From Geosiphon pyriformis (Eukaryota; Glomeromycota; Glomeromycetes; Archaeosporales; Geosiphonaceae): a stretch of 48,052 bases of DNA. The stretch covers positions 403,063 through 451,114 of the forward strand of contig JAAOMT010000566.1 of NCBI GenBank assembly GCA_016748015.1, written 5' to 3'. Made by a program: the position numbers and the translations under genes. Numbering within the stretch: position 1 is the first letter of the stretch; each line of letters opens with the position of its first letter. The notes under the pieces were generated by a model. The model did not search any database. It worked only from the letters and a program-made list of their open reading frames with translations, and was not told where the DNA came from. This document shows positions 33,756-44,597 of this stretch, one piece after another.

Positions 33756-33986
33756 AAGACTGATAAACGTATTTATTTGTGATATTTTTAATTTTCGTTA
33801 TACTCCGAAACACAGACTTTACTGATTACAAGAAGACTGATAAACGTATTTATTTGTGATATTTTTAATTTTCGTTATACTCCGAAACACAGACTTTACT
33901 GATTAAAAGAAGACTGATAAACGTATTTATTTGTGATATTTTTAATTTTCGTTATACTCCGAAACACAGACTTTACTGATTACAAG
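33756..33986. repeat. Three tandem 77-bp repeats
   Basis: Units start at 33756, 33833 and 33910 and are almost identical (the one difference I see is GATTACAAG against GATTAAAAG). Each contains CGTTATACTCCGAAACACAG. They lie about 300 bp upstream of the ATG at 33461, on its promoter side, so they could act as an upstream element. They are non-coding. Confidence 0.95.
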
Positions 33987-36339
33987 ATTAGTATTTTCTA
34001 GCTATATCAAAAACAGAATTTTCTGTTTATTAATCAGTGGAAAATTGAATTGTATGAAAGAAACAATAATGAGATAAACATAATAGATAATTAATCTTTT
34101 TGTGGAGTGGCAAAAACAAATTAAAGCATTTCTTAAAAGAAATTATTTTAAATCTGAAAGAATGATGTTTAAGGAGTCTAATATTATATATAAATTTTGA
34201 ATTAGTTTTATCTTTTAGGATTTTTCGAAAATTTATAAACAAAAATTTATTGAAATTGGTAATCTTTTTCACGGAAGTAAAAATCTTCCGGCTAAATTTC
34301 AGAGTAAATTTTTTAGAATTGATACAAACAAAATAGGATAATTTTTAATGAGAAACGACATTTGACCGTATTATGAATTTCTTGAATTATATTTTTTATC
34401 AAGTCTAAAACTTAATTCAAAAGATTTTTGGCTATAAATAAACATTGATAGTTATAAATAAATATTGTAAATAGATTTTTGTAGTCTGTCAGGTTTTTTT
34501 TTCACTAAAATTTTTAAACTATTAAAACTCTTTGATGATTCTTTAAGTGTTACATAATTACAAAGTTTTTTTTAATAATATCCTTGTAATCCTTGTTTTT
34601 GATTGGTTTTAACGTTTTGAATTTATTCAAAATAAATTCAAAGAATGAAGATTTTCCAGAAGAAAATATTCTTTAATCCTGTTATTATTCAATTTCTTGC
34701 CCAAAAAAAATTATCAAGAGAATAGCTGATATTACTAATTGGAATTTTTTGGGAATTTTACTTATTTACCTTTATATAATGTGAGAATATAGGTTTCAAG
34801 AGATGTAAAAACTGCTGACCACCGATCCTTTGAAAATGATTTTCGTGACTTACATAACCGACATTTTGCAATCTCGATCACTAATAATAATTTATTTTTA
34901 AATGCCGCTAAAAACTTTTTATAAACCTTTGTTTCCCGATCTAGAATTTACCAATTTTGGATTAGACTATTACCCAGCCAATGGTCTATTATGCTTTATA
35001 AGTGAGTAATTAATTTCTATTTATCAAAGAAGCAATCTCCTTTCATCTTGACACATTTTAGAGGTATTTAATCTACAGGTTTATAGAATTTATGAAAAAA
35101 GAATTATCTTAAACATTAAGCATCTGAAAAAGCAGCATTTTAAACTATAAATTGGGTGGACAATTATTCACTTAATTTTGCGTTTAAATTGAAATAGTTC
35201 ATATACTGAAACCCTAAAAAATATTAAATTATTAATAGCTTAAAAATTCAGATATTTCAAAGGTAGGACAAGTTTTTAAAAGGGTTTTCAGACAAAATGA
35301 GTTCAAAACAGTCCAGTTAAAATATTTAATAACTAAGATTCATGAAATGTTTAAAAATTTCTGAGATTTGAATTTTCATAATAATTGATTAAAAATGAAA
35401 TTTCGTTAGAATGTCAAACAATCAGAAATTAAGGTCCTATTGAAATGAACAAGTTTCAAAATTTTGTGGTCATCTATTACAACTGTCTTTGTCACTTTGT
35501 CTTAAAATTTTTCAAACCCAATGATGTTGAGCTAACTATAGAAGAAAATGTTAAGATAAGCAAAAAACTATAAGAAAATAACAAGTTATGATTTTTTAAA
35601 AGAAATTTTTAACCGCACGTTTCTGGTAAAAGCTGTATTTTAATCAATCTCAAAAGCAGTTCTCGAAATAATAAATGAACTTGGCAAGATCTATCTTTAT
35701 AATCATGGTGAAATACAACTAAACATGTTTATTGAAGAAGTTGCAATTCTATAATATTTAATTATTATATGGTTGTAATTTTAATTTTTTATCATATTAT
35801 ATAATAATATTTTAAAGCAAAATGTCATTATGGAGAGAAAATGGGTAAGGTCATAACATTTAATAGAAATATCTACTTTTTTAGTTAATTGGGATGAATG
35901 AAAGTTTTGTAGAGCCTTTTTTAATATTGAAATGTTTTTATGATAACTTATAAAACTACTGATCAGTCATTGAGAACACAAGACAAAGTTATTAAATGTT
36001 ATTTATACACAGTAACAAGGTGGCTCAGCATATAAGCCCATTGCAACAGATTATGACAAATCACGCCATTTCATCATTTCTTATTTTCAAACTTTCTCAA
36101 TGTACGCCTGTGCACATCGTACATTTAAATTGCTTAAAAAATAATTCAAAACTGGATCTTTTAATTTAAAACTTTCTCTCTAATACCTAAACATGTGTGT
36201 TATGATCTTTGAACTTTAAAACCAAGTACAGAAGCAATAGGTGATATCTAATGGTAAACTTAGATATTTTCAAAAATTCAATGAATTTACATTTTCCTGG
36301 GTCTATAAGATGCAAAATCCAAGTGGGCAGCGCCATCAA
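33987..36339. other. Intergenic region without a supported gene
   Basis: A+T-rich, with short open stretches that look like chance. The stretch 36000-36340 just ahead of the Fanzor-like relic may hold its decayed N-terminal part, but I could not align it. Confidence 0.5.
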
Positions 36340-36837
36340 TGCAACCTTTATGACCCTGGAATTTGTACATCCTTTACTTGTTATTTTCACCTAAAGGTAT
36401 TGGTAAAATAGGCTTTGGTGACATCAGATGAATTGTTCATTTGTGTAAGTATATGGAGGAATTCATTTAAAAAAGACAAACTCGCCATCTCTACTTCAAA
36501 AGTGTAAGAAACACAGGTCCCGGTTACTCGACAATGCAGTCTCGCACATGTGACAAAGAATTATGCATCTGCAGAGTGAAATCCATAGAAAAACGATCAA
36601 GTTCTTCACTTTTGTAAATTTTTATCGTAAGGCGAGAAAAATTACGCAAAACATTGTGCGAAAAAGGTTTCCATCAACATCTGATCACCAAGGCTGAGGA
36701 GTTGGGATCACGAATTGTCATCCAAGACTTGTAGCTTTTGTGGTAACATAAAAAGAATTGGAAGATCCAAAGTGTACAACCGCCGAAATTACGGCGTTGT
36801 AATGGACAGAGATGAAAATGACACTACTTATTATTGA
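36340..36837 (+). pseudogene. Fanzor/TnpB-like RNA-guided nuclease, decayed fragment
   Basis: Reading across frame changes gives the RuvC half of a TnpB/Fanzor protein. In order: a DPGICTSF stretch (Asp codon 36352, where RuvC-I DPG-V-R-T-F is expected); SPKGIGKIGFGDI, then a stop, then IVHLCKYMEEFI (36387-36470); a helical segment with QRIMHLQSEIHRKTIKFF (about 36556-36610); HLITKAEELGSRIVI (36678-36722); SSKTCSFCGNIKRIGRSKVY with an intact first Cys pair; and GVVMDRDEN at 36793-36819, holding the RuvC-III Asp. The second zinc-ribbon pair is lost (Cys to Arg and Tyr). The RuvC-II Glu region appears deleted after 36610. At least two stops and three frame changes make it dead. These motif blocks in this order are diagnostic of Fanzor/TnpB; no guide RNA end could be defined. 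Confidence 0.78.
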
Positions 36838-38042
36838 TGATTATAATAATCTTCAATGAGAAATTTTCATCTATTTTTCAAACAGGTCAAAATTTTATAT
36901 CATAATATCCAAACTTTTACTTCATAAAATTTAAAAGCAATTGGATGTTTCAGAATTTTTGGTTGATAGAAACATTTTAAAGCCAAAATGATTGTTCTAA
37001 TGACCCATAATTATTTTATATTACATGCAAATGCTTGCATTTCCTTTGTAAAAAAAAAAGTTTGAGAATTTTACTCTTTTTTTTTAGAAATAAGTAGAAA
37101 AAAGGTATACAAATTATGAAGCTTTTTTCGATTTGCTAATTTGAGTTTAGCAGGAAGATTTGAAAAGAAAAGTGATTTAGAAAAATTTGAAAATTTTTGG
37201 TAGTGAATAATAGTGAACATTTACTATCTAAAAATTCTAGGGCAAATAATATTTTTAAGAAAGAACTCTTTTGGAGCTTAACTATTATTAAATTGTTGTG
37301 CTGCCTTTTTCGGCCAAGATTTTTTTTCTCATCGATTACTTTTTTAATTAAATTAAAGACAAGGTCATTTCAAAATTTTCATATTCGTGCACATGTATTT
37401 TATGCGCTTTTAGAGTACCGTAAAGTCCCGAAATTAAACAACCCTTTTAAAAATTACCATTAAGTCCCAAAAATAACCAACCCCTCGAAATTTGGTCTAA
37501 AACTGATGGTTTAAGGGGTTTGCTTGTATTCGGGACTTAACTGTAAATAATTTTTTTTTGTAAATAACTCAAGAGGTTTAGCCATTAGCTCAAATTAAAA
37601 CATAGTTTTATCTTACTATGAATGAATTTTTAATATCATCTTCTTTCTTCTTAATTTATGAGTTGGCCAATTTAGCTTTAAACTGTTCATCGAATAGATA
37701 GCATTTTTAATAAGCAACAGGAACCGTCTAAGTTTTGGTAATCCTTCCCAATAAAGGAATTATAACATGGTTTAAGCAGCTTATCAAATACAATGGATGC
37801 AAGTTAGATGATTCCTAAACATCGAAACTTTAACATTATTATTATAAACTAGTTGAAAACCTGAATTCTGTGATCAGAATTTTTTTTGCAACCAGTTTTT
37901 GTCCCAGATTCTCTTTTTGCATTAGATCCTTTTAATGTGAGTATATTATTAAAGTAGAGAATAACAATTATTTCAAAAATATTTACAAAGATTAAATAGT
38001 CTGCCAAAGAATAATGTAAAAAACAAATAGTTGATAAAGTAA
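36838..38042. other. Intergenic region containing a MITE
   Basis: Apart from the 130-bp element at 37416-37545 nothing was recognised. An 88-codon open stretch at 37197 overlaps the MITE end and is unlikely to be a gene. Confidence 0.55.
37416..37545. mobile_element. 130-bp MITE with ends related to the element at 18441
   Basis: The left end is TA-CCGTAAAGTCCCGAAATTAA. The reverse complement of the right end is TA-CAGTTAAGTCCCGAATAC, with TA flanks. The larger element at 18441 begins TA-CCGTAAACTCCCG, so the two belong to one terminal-repeat family. A second copy of the left-end motif (TACCATTAAGTCCCA) begins at 37455, so the element carries nested termini. It has no coding capacity. Confidence 0.75.
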
Positions 38043-39834
38043 TCAGTAAGTTAACTCTGACTGTTCAGTTTCTTGAGGTGTAATCTTATCTCTCGCCACC
38101 CGTCTCAGTAGCAAATTCGAAACTAAGATCATGCTGATGAAACTACCAAAAACGGTCGCCCAAAATACCAGGTTGTAGCAATTCACCCCTGAGCAAGTAT
38201 TGTGTTGGTAATCTCTGTTCAAACCAAACAAGAGGTTAAAAACTTGCCCACCAAAGGCAAATGACTAAAAAAAAAATACAAATTTGTTTGATGGTGTTTG
38301 ATAAACGCAGTAGCAAGGAAAGGAAATGATAGCAAAAGATACTTACATAGGTGAGAAAACCCCTAATTATGGAATCACCAAATTTATTTGAGAAAATAAA
38401 AAATGAAAACCGTTAAAAATATTTTCATCCGAATGCCTCAAGTTTTAAAATTTCACCCTACCAATTGGAACCAAATCTTCGTGATCCAAACCACTCGCTG
38501 CAAATAGGTGGAGTGATTCCGAATGTAACACCGTAACCAAGCCCAACTAACATAGTTGAAATCCATAAAGCTTCCAATCGTGTAACAAAAAAGCCTCCAA
38601 TCAACTGACCGACGCACATAATCATGCTCGCAAAAACAAGATACCAAAGACGTCTCAATTGGAATGCATTTTTTGTAATATCAGAAAAAAATCCGGTGGT
38701 TAGCCTACCAAGGCATGAGGAAATCGAAAGCAATGATACATGAAAATTTTGAATCATTTGCAATTCTTGCTCCTTCTCATTTTCTTCAGATGTATCTTTG
38801 CTGGGATGAGAAGCTAATTCGAAAAGAGACTTTATTATCGAGCCCACATTGTTGATATACATGAGACCACTACCACCAAGAAGCAACATAATCAAGAACA
38901 ATGTTCTTGCATCATTGTTATGGAACAATTGCCATCCTCCAATATCTAATTCATTCTGAGAAGGTACCTTTTGATCTTTACTTATTAAAGGTGTGCGTTC
39001 GTTATGATGAGTTGTATTTGATATAGAAGAAGATTGATGCTCCTCATTGTGGTCGGTGGTTGATGAAAGAGAAGGTTGTGGTACAATGACCAAAAAACAA
39101 GTTCCAATAAAAGTACAAAGACCGGTACTTATGCCGAGGAATAAAATAAAATTGAAGGTATCACCTTGAAAGAAGAAGTTCTCAACTTGAGAGTATATGA
39201 AAGCAGAAAGTCCAAAAAATGCCGAAGGTGTTCCAAGGGCAACGCCTCGATTATTAGGGAAATTTTTTCCTTGAGTGGTAAGAACTGACATGTAACCTAC
39301 AGATATTGATATCAAAATCAAGGATGATTAGATTAGTGATTGAGGGGAAAAATATTGAGCCGAGAATGGGATATACCTGCAGAAGACGCTGCACCAGTCA
39401 AGAAAAGATAAAGGGCACATAAAGCGAAAACAGGTGGAAGAGTCCCATTGTAAGTAAATGCCAAACAAAAGAAACTAGTAAAGATTACCACACTTGCAAA
39501 CAAGGTTACTCTGTAATAATTTGGCCAAAATCAATTTCCAAGATATTAAAATATGTTGTGCGTAAGAGATTTTATAAAATCAAATTTAAAAGTTACTAAA
39601 TTGTTGTTACTTTCTTGGGCCAGACATATCTGCTATATGCCCAAAGAAAGGACTTGTGAGAAAGACACCATAATTTGTCGCACTTGCTATTGTATTTATT
39701 TGAACTGATGAAAAATTGAGACGATGAGCTAATGCTGGCCCATATACCGAAAAAAGGTATTGAGTGCCACATATTGCTGATATCAGAATAGCAGACAAAA
39801 ATGATAATGTGAGAAGAATTGCTCGAGATAACAT
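38043..39834 (-). CDS. MCH1: Mch1-like MFS transporter (nodulin-like family), five exons
   Basis: Exons 39834-39611, 39510-39377, 39296-38462, 38362-38347 and 38264-38043 join in frame to 476 residues, close to yeast Mch1 in length. All introns are GT-AG. The first helix pair includes LNFSSVQINTIASATNYGVF and the loop GHIADMSGPRK, matching the Mch1 signature (S-S-W-Q-I-N-T-I-A-S-x-T-N and G-x-I-A-D-x-x-G-P). About twelve hydrophobic segments are visible. A long hydrophilic central loop is rich in Ser, His and acidic residues and contains a dileucine-like ERTPLIS. The late motif SEWFGSRRFGSNWGFLTY spans the 16-nt micro-exon. The family is related to monocarboxylate permeases, but the substrate of Mch1 is not established. 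The protein is expected in the plasma or vacuolar membrane. Confidence 0.85.
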
Positions 39835-42228
39835 CGTCTTAATGAGCTGTTTGAAGCGATTCTATACAATAAGATACCAGGACTGGATTATTTCGTTGCA
39901 AATTAGTATGAGAACAAAAAATTGTTTGATTTACAAAAATCTAGTTCCTCTTGAGCTTATTATATATTAATTAAAACTTCCTAAAACTTGATTTTTTTTT
40001 ATTTCCTGCATCAGCAAATTGTTTATTTGTTAAAAATGGAGCTTGTGACTCTCATCATTTGTCAGGTGATCAGACTTGAATTTGCCAATTAAGGAATGTG
40101 TTGAGTTGGGGCAACAACTTTCCTCGGATCGTTAGACCAATCAAAATGGTTAAACTTTACGGCAAAAGCAGGAACACATTTTTTGAAAATGGAAAACAAG
40201 TCATAACAGAGAAATTAGCTGTAAATGGGCAAAAAAACGGTCATAATTGAACCAAATGTTTGGTAGTGGGAGCGAAATAATTTCTTGATAGAATCGGGTA
40301 AAATTAAATTTTTATAGGTAAACAGTTTTTTCGATCCAAAAATTTCGTCACCTTAAAAATGCTCAGATTAATTTTTAATTCAGGCTTCAGAAATTCTTTT
40401 AATGACAATAAAAATAGTGAACCGTAAATTTTGTCATCAAAAAATGGGAAATTCTACTTCTAAATCTGGTTACAATGTTACTTTTTGTATTAATCATAGA
40501 CTCGTTGCGTAGTTGTTCTAAATTGAAAAATATTGTCTTGGAATTTAGAATTTATTAAATTTTTTATTTGACTTGTTTTTATTTAATATTGGCAATAATT
40601 TTATATTTTAAAAAAGCTTTGGAGGAAACAAAATTTGTTAAAGTCAAAATTTTTACAAAATTTTCAAATATTCCAATATTATTATAAATATCTTGTTAAA
40701 ATTTAATTTTTTTTTTATTATAACAGTAATTATAGCATTATTAATATATAATTAATTTTTGAAAAATAACAAATATAATTATTTTTATTAATAATTAAAC
40801 ACAGTTTAAGAAAAATTTATATTTAAAATTTTCAGCTCAAATAATTAATAAATATATTTAAAATAAATAAATAAATTAATAAATAAAAATAAAACAAACA
40901 AACAAACAAATAATATTTATTATAATGTAAAACAGGTGCTTTTAAATTTGAATAACAATAATAAACAGTTTTTGTAAATTTCACAAAATTTCAATGTTAT
41001 ATTAAATAATAATTTAACACAAGTTGAAAATACCGAGAATATTGTTAAAACATTAATAAAATAATATTCATTTTTAAATTTACTTTAAATTTATTTCGGT
41101 AAAAATTTAAATTTAGATCTTTGTTCTGGAAAAGATAGTCGTAGATACATACTGGTCTATCAATTTCCTGAGCAATGCTTTCTACCTGTCCAAATGACTC
41201 GTCCATTCAGTTTCAATTCCTCAAGGTAATCTTTTTTAATAATTGAAATTTAGAAAAACATGTAATATGAATCAAATAGTAAACAAATACCAAATCACAA
41301 AATTTTCAAAGATTCAAATACTCTTTAATCACTTGAGCCATACCAATAAAGTGAATTTAAAAGGGCATAACTGTCAAACCTGAGAAATGATAATGATTAT
41401 TTCACACAAGATTATTTAATCAAAATAATGAATATATCCCCTTCTGTTAAGCAATAGACAAATTTCATATTATAGAGTAATTTGTTTGTACAATAAATAT
41501 ATAAAATTATAAAAATAATTACAATTTGAAGAAAAGCGTTGGATTTATGGTGTTTCGCCAGATTAATCAATCCATCACGCAAATCGTAATAAGTTCTAAA
41601 CCTTCGGGTCGCTTCTTGTGATTGACCATTATTTTATTATATAATCAATTGGGATACTAAGCAGAAAGAGTGGGTTTTTACCAATTTTAAAACTTTCATT
41701 GTCAACTAAAAAACAGAAAAATTTTTTAAGTTCAATCTGAGATTAGGCATTATTATAATATAAATATTCAGATCTAATAGTACGCTTTCAATACACACGC
41801 CATTGTGTACTAATTGGGAATAGTGTTATCATGTGTAGACACCACGAAATAGTAGATAAATTTTTTTTGTTCAAACATCTTTTCATAAAGTGTTATATAA
41901 GATGACTAAATTTCGGTTGGGAATATAATTTTCGTTTCCTATTTTTTGCAGACATAACTATTGGTCACATGTTTTTTGTATTGATTTTTAATTTAATTGA
42001 ATATGGTTTCAAGGCTACATGTGGCAGGAATTCACTCGAGTCTTTTGTTTTAGGAGAGATGTTTTTGTTAAAAAGTGAACGAATTTATGCATCATTAGAA
42101 CTTTGTCCTAATAATGGCAAAACAGTCGTTCTCAATATTTTCTTAAGAAATTCCGAATTAAACTATTCGTCATTATGATATCAGGTATGATATCAAAGAA
42201 CGACCGATTGATCTACTAATGATTTAAC
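39835..42228. other. Intergenic region with uncertain exon-like patches
   Basis: 39835-41100 is A+T-rich; 40859-40910 is an AAAT/AAAC microsatellite. On the minus strand three patches look coding: 41614-41524 (RRFRTYYDLRDGLINLAKHH), 41380-41326 (FDSYALLNSLYWYGSS) and 41232-41160 (YLEELKLNGRVIWTGRKH, then stop). I could not join them in frame with proper splice sites and do not recognise a family, so they are either a small unrecognised gene or its relic. A 69-codon open stretch at 41969 is not convincing. Confidence 0.4.
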
Positions 42229-42236
42229 TATAAAAA
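42229..42236 (+). promoter_or_regulatory. TATA-like element before CHO1
   Basis: TATAAAAA lies about 60 bases upstream of the ATG at 42293. Assigned by motif and position only. Confidence 0.45.
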
Positions 42237-42292
42237 CACTAAGTAATCCAACAAATTTATAACAAGAATTTCTCCCCCAACATTAAAAAATT

Positions 42293-43141
42293 ATGGAACG
42301 AGCCAAATCCGAAAGCCCAAAAAAAGATACTGAGCTGAAAAAATATCAAGAACGCAAACATTTCTCCCTTGTTAGGTGAGTCAAAATCAGAAAACAGTCA
42401 AATTTTTACAAGGTCTTTTTTAGTTGATTGAGGTCGGCCATTAAAAATATAACTCGAAAAGACCAATTAATTTCTTAGAAAATTTCATTTGGCAAACTTT
42501 ATAACATTGGGAAATGGTGCTTGTGGTTCGTTCTCTCTATTTTCTACCATGCAATATCTGGTGACGAAAGATGAAGCCTGGCTATATCGATCAATTTATT
42601 TTATTGCGATCGGGTTTATTTGTGATTGTTTCGATGGTAAAGTTGCTAGATGGCAAAAAAATGCTAGTTTATTGGAACAAGAATTAGATTCTTTGGCAGA
42701 TTTGGTGAGTAATATATCGAAAAGGAATTGCACAATTAGGAATGATTAATTAACACCCGTGTAAATTTTAAGATTTCTTTCGCTGTCGCTCCAGCAGCGT
42801 GTGCATTCGCAGCTGGAATGAGAAGTTTAATTGATACAATTGTACTAGCAATCTTTATCGTATGTGGAATCTCTCGCTTAGCCAGATATAATGCGACGAC
42901 AGTATCAATCCCAAAAGATGCCTCAGGAAAAGTTCGTTATTTTGAAGGAACCCCAATCCCAACTAACTTGATACTAGTGTTTATAATTGCTTACTTACTC
43001 AAAACTGGAAAAACCGGGGTAAATCTTCCTGGAGGTTTAGTTGAATTGCCTTTAGCCGGGCCTTTTCATCCATTAATTTTGATTTACGCAGTTTTTGGTG
43101 CTGCCATGGTCAGTAAAACTATAAGAATTCCAAAGCTTTAG
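42293..43141 (+). CDS. CHO1: Phosphatidylserine synthase (CDP-diacylglycerol-serine type), three exons
   Basis: Exons 42293-42375, 42479-42704 and 42773-43141 (GT-AG introns, phases 2 and 0) encode 225 residues, somewhat shorter than yeast Cho1 because the N-terminus is short. The enzyme makes phosphatidylserine from CDP-diacylglycerol and serine in the ER membrane, the first step of the route to PE and PC. The CDP-alcohol phosphotransferase motif is at residues 80-102: DG-x2-AR-x8-E-x3-D-x3-D within CFDGKVARWQKNASLLEQEL. The usual Gly at the E94 position is Glu (codon GAA at 42675). Family-specific blocks follow: LDSLADLISFAVAPAA, a GISRLARYN stretch, KVRYFEGTPIPTNL and the C-terminal SKTIRIPKL. 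Several hydrophobic segments are visible. No second copy is present in the window. Confidence 0.9.
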
Positions 43142-44007
43142 TTTGTTGGAGAGGGAGGAACTAGATTAGCTTTCCTCAGTAATTAAATGGATACCAATAG
43201 TAAATAGATTACATTTTAATTTATGAAAAAGTGTATTTACCTGATTATAATGTATCATAAATTTATTAAATTTCATTTTTTGTAACATTTTATTTTAGTT
43301 TAATTATTGTCTTTAAAGATAAGCTCTGTTAATTCAGTATTATAGATCAAATTTAACTTTTTTATTATCAAATATTGGTTAGTAAAGTCTGAGCTCGGAA
43401 AAAGAGGATAAAAAAGTGGATATCAGGAGGCACCCTCAAAGATATATACTATTTCTTAGTAATTTTTGCTAATAACTAAGATGAATAACGTAAGAGAATA
43501 TTATCAGCATACTTGAGATATTACAGGTTAATAATAGCGGGGGCCTGGTGTCTTGCAACGATGTACGTAAAAATCAAAAAATATCTCTAGTAAAATATTG
43601 AGCACATGCAACGATAATTAAAAAGATTAAAAATAAAAGATGCATCACATGATAAAAAATATTTCTCGCCTTCTACTACGCAATTCTGGCTCTTTTAAGA
43701 ATGATGGAGATAATTTTGTTAATGAACGCCATGACTATTCCTTGTTGAGCGAGATCGGCTTTTATTATTTAGAACCTTTTTTTAGAAAGATTTGCCTAAG
43801 TGATTATCAATTTGGCATAGAAAGTCATGAATTCATTTTTTGTTATAAAATGAGTGAGTTTTGTCTTGGCTTGTTCCTTACCTTTGCAGTCATAAAAAAA
43901 TAAGTTTTTTGAAAGTAAACATATAACTTCCTTTAATCGTTTTTAGCCCTTCTCCATTACCAAATTTCTTGCTTTTTTCTATACTTTTCTTCTCTAAATA
44001 AGCTACG
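43142..44007. other. Intergenic region after CHO1
   Basis: It holds the presumed 3' untranslated region of CHO1 and then nothing recognisable. An 87-codon open stretch from 43640 has no family resemblance, no splice context and no signal peptide; I leave it out. Confidence 0.5.
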
Positions 44008-44597
44008 ATGTCTAATGATGTTCGTTGTGAAGATGAAGAGGAAACACTTCTTAAACCTACACTCACACTAGTTTAAGAATAGGGGCTCGTTTACCTGATC
44101 CCTTTAACGATGACAAAATTTAAATAAGAGAATGGGCCAGTAGTACACCTGATTGGAGAACTGCGGCAAGAGGTTTAAGTATTGAGTGTAAGTAATAGTA
44201 ATATGTCGAATTGCTTTAACTAACCCTTAATTACAAAATTAAGTATACTAATTCCTTGTTTTTCAAAAGCTTATTGCCAAAATTTACCCTGTCAAACCTA
44301 TAATAAAGGACATCTTGTCAAATGGGGCTATCATAATGACGGTGTCTTCGATTTTTTCCTTAATGACCAAGACTGTAAATGCCCAATGTGTGGTAAATAT
44401 GTCCAACCTGAAAATTTCGACTTTTACGACACTCAATACAAAATCGTTGGTAGTAAAAAGACAAACCTAATGAATCCTACAAAAAAGTTGACACTGATTG
44501 GAAAGTTGCTCCTCGTAGTCATTATACTACTTTCAAAAATTCAAAAGAGGATATGGTACTTTGGGGTAAACTTGAAATTAGAGTGAGGAAACCATAA
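44008..44597 (+). pseudogene. Decayed member of a conserved Cys-containing family
   Basis: ATG at 44008 begins SNDVRCEDEEETLLKPTLT. A frame change near 44070 leads to LRIGARLPDPFNDDKI, a stop near 44120, then IREWASSTPDWRTAARGLSI. A clean GT-AG intron (44191 to about 44270, phase 1) joins to YCQNLPCQTYNKG, DFFLNDQDCKCPMCGKYVQP and DTQYKIVGSKK. Another frame change near 44460 gives SYKKVDTDWKVAPRSHYTTF and a terminus at TAA 44595. The order D-W-R-x-(A/V)-x-x-G-L, C-x-N-x-x-C-x-x-Y-N, C-P-x-C resembles a family I recall as expanded in Rhizophagus, sometimes attached to ubiquitin-like domains; I cannot name it firmly. Two frame changes and one stop make it a young pseudogene. Confidence 0.65.

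Noticed and set aside
34030-34272. 80-codon minus-strand open frame
   Set aside because: Phe/Lys/Ile/Asn-rich composition typical of A+T-rich non-coding DNA, with no signal peptide or motif.
36187-36390. 67-codon minus-strand open frame
   Set aside because: It overlaps the plus-strand Fanzor-like motifs (RuvC-I region), which have clear family meaning.
41969-42178. 69-codon open frame upstream of CHO1
   Set aside because: No homologous motif, no splice context, and it lies in the CHO1 upstream region.
43640-43903. 87-codon open frame between CHO1 and the pseudogene
   Set aside because: No recognisable family and no supporting signals; kept only as a note in the intergenic entry.
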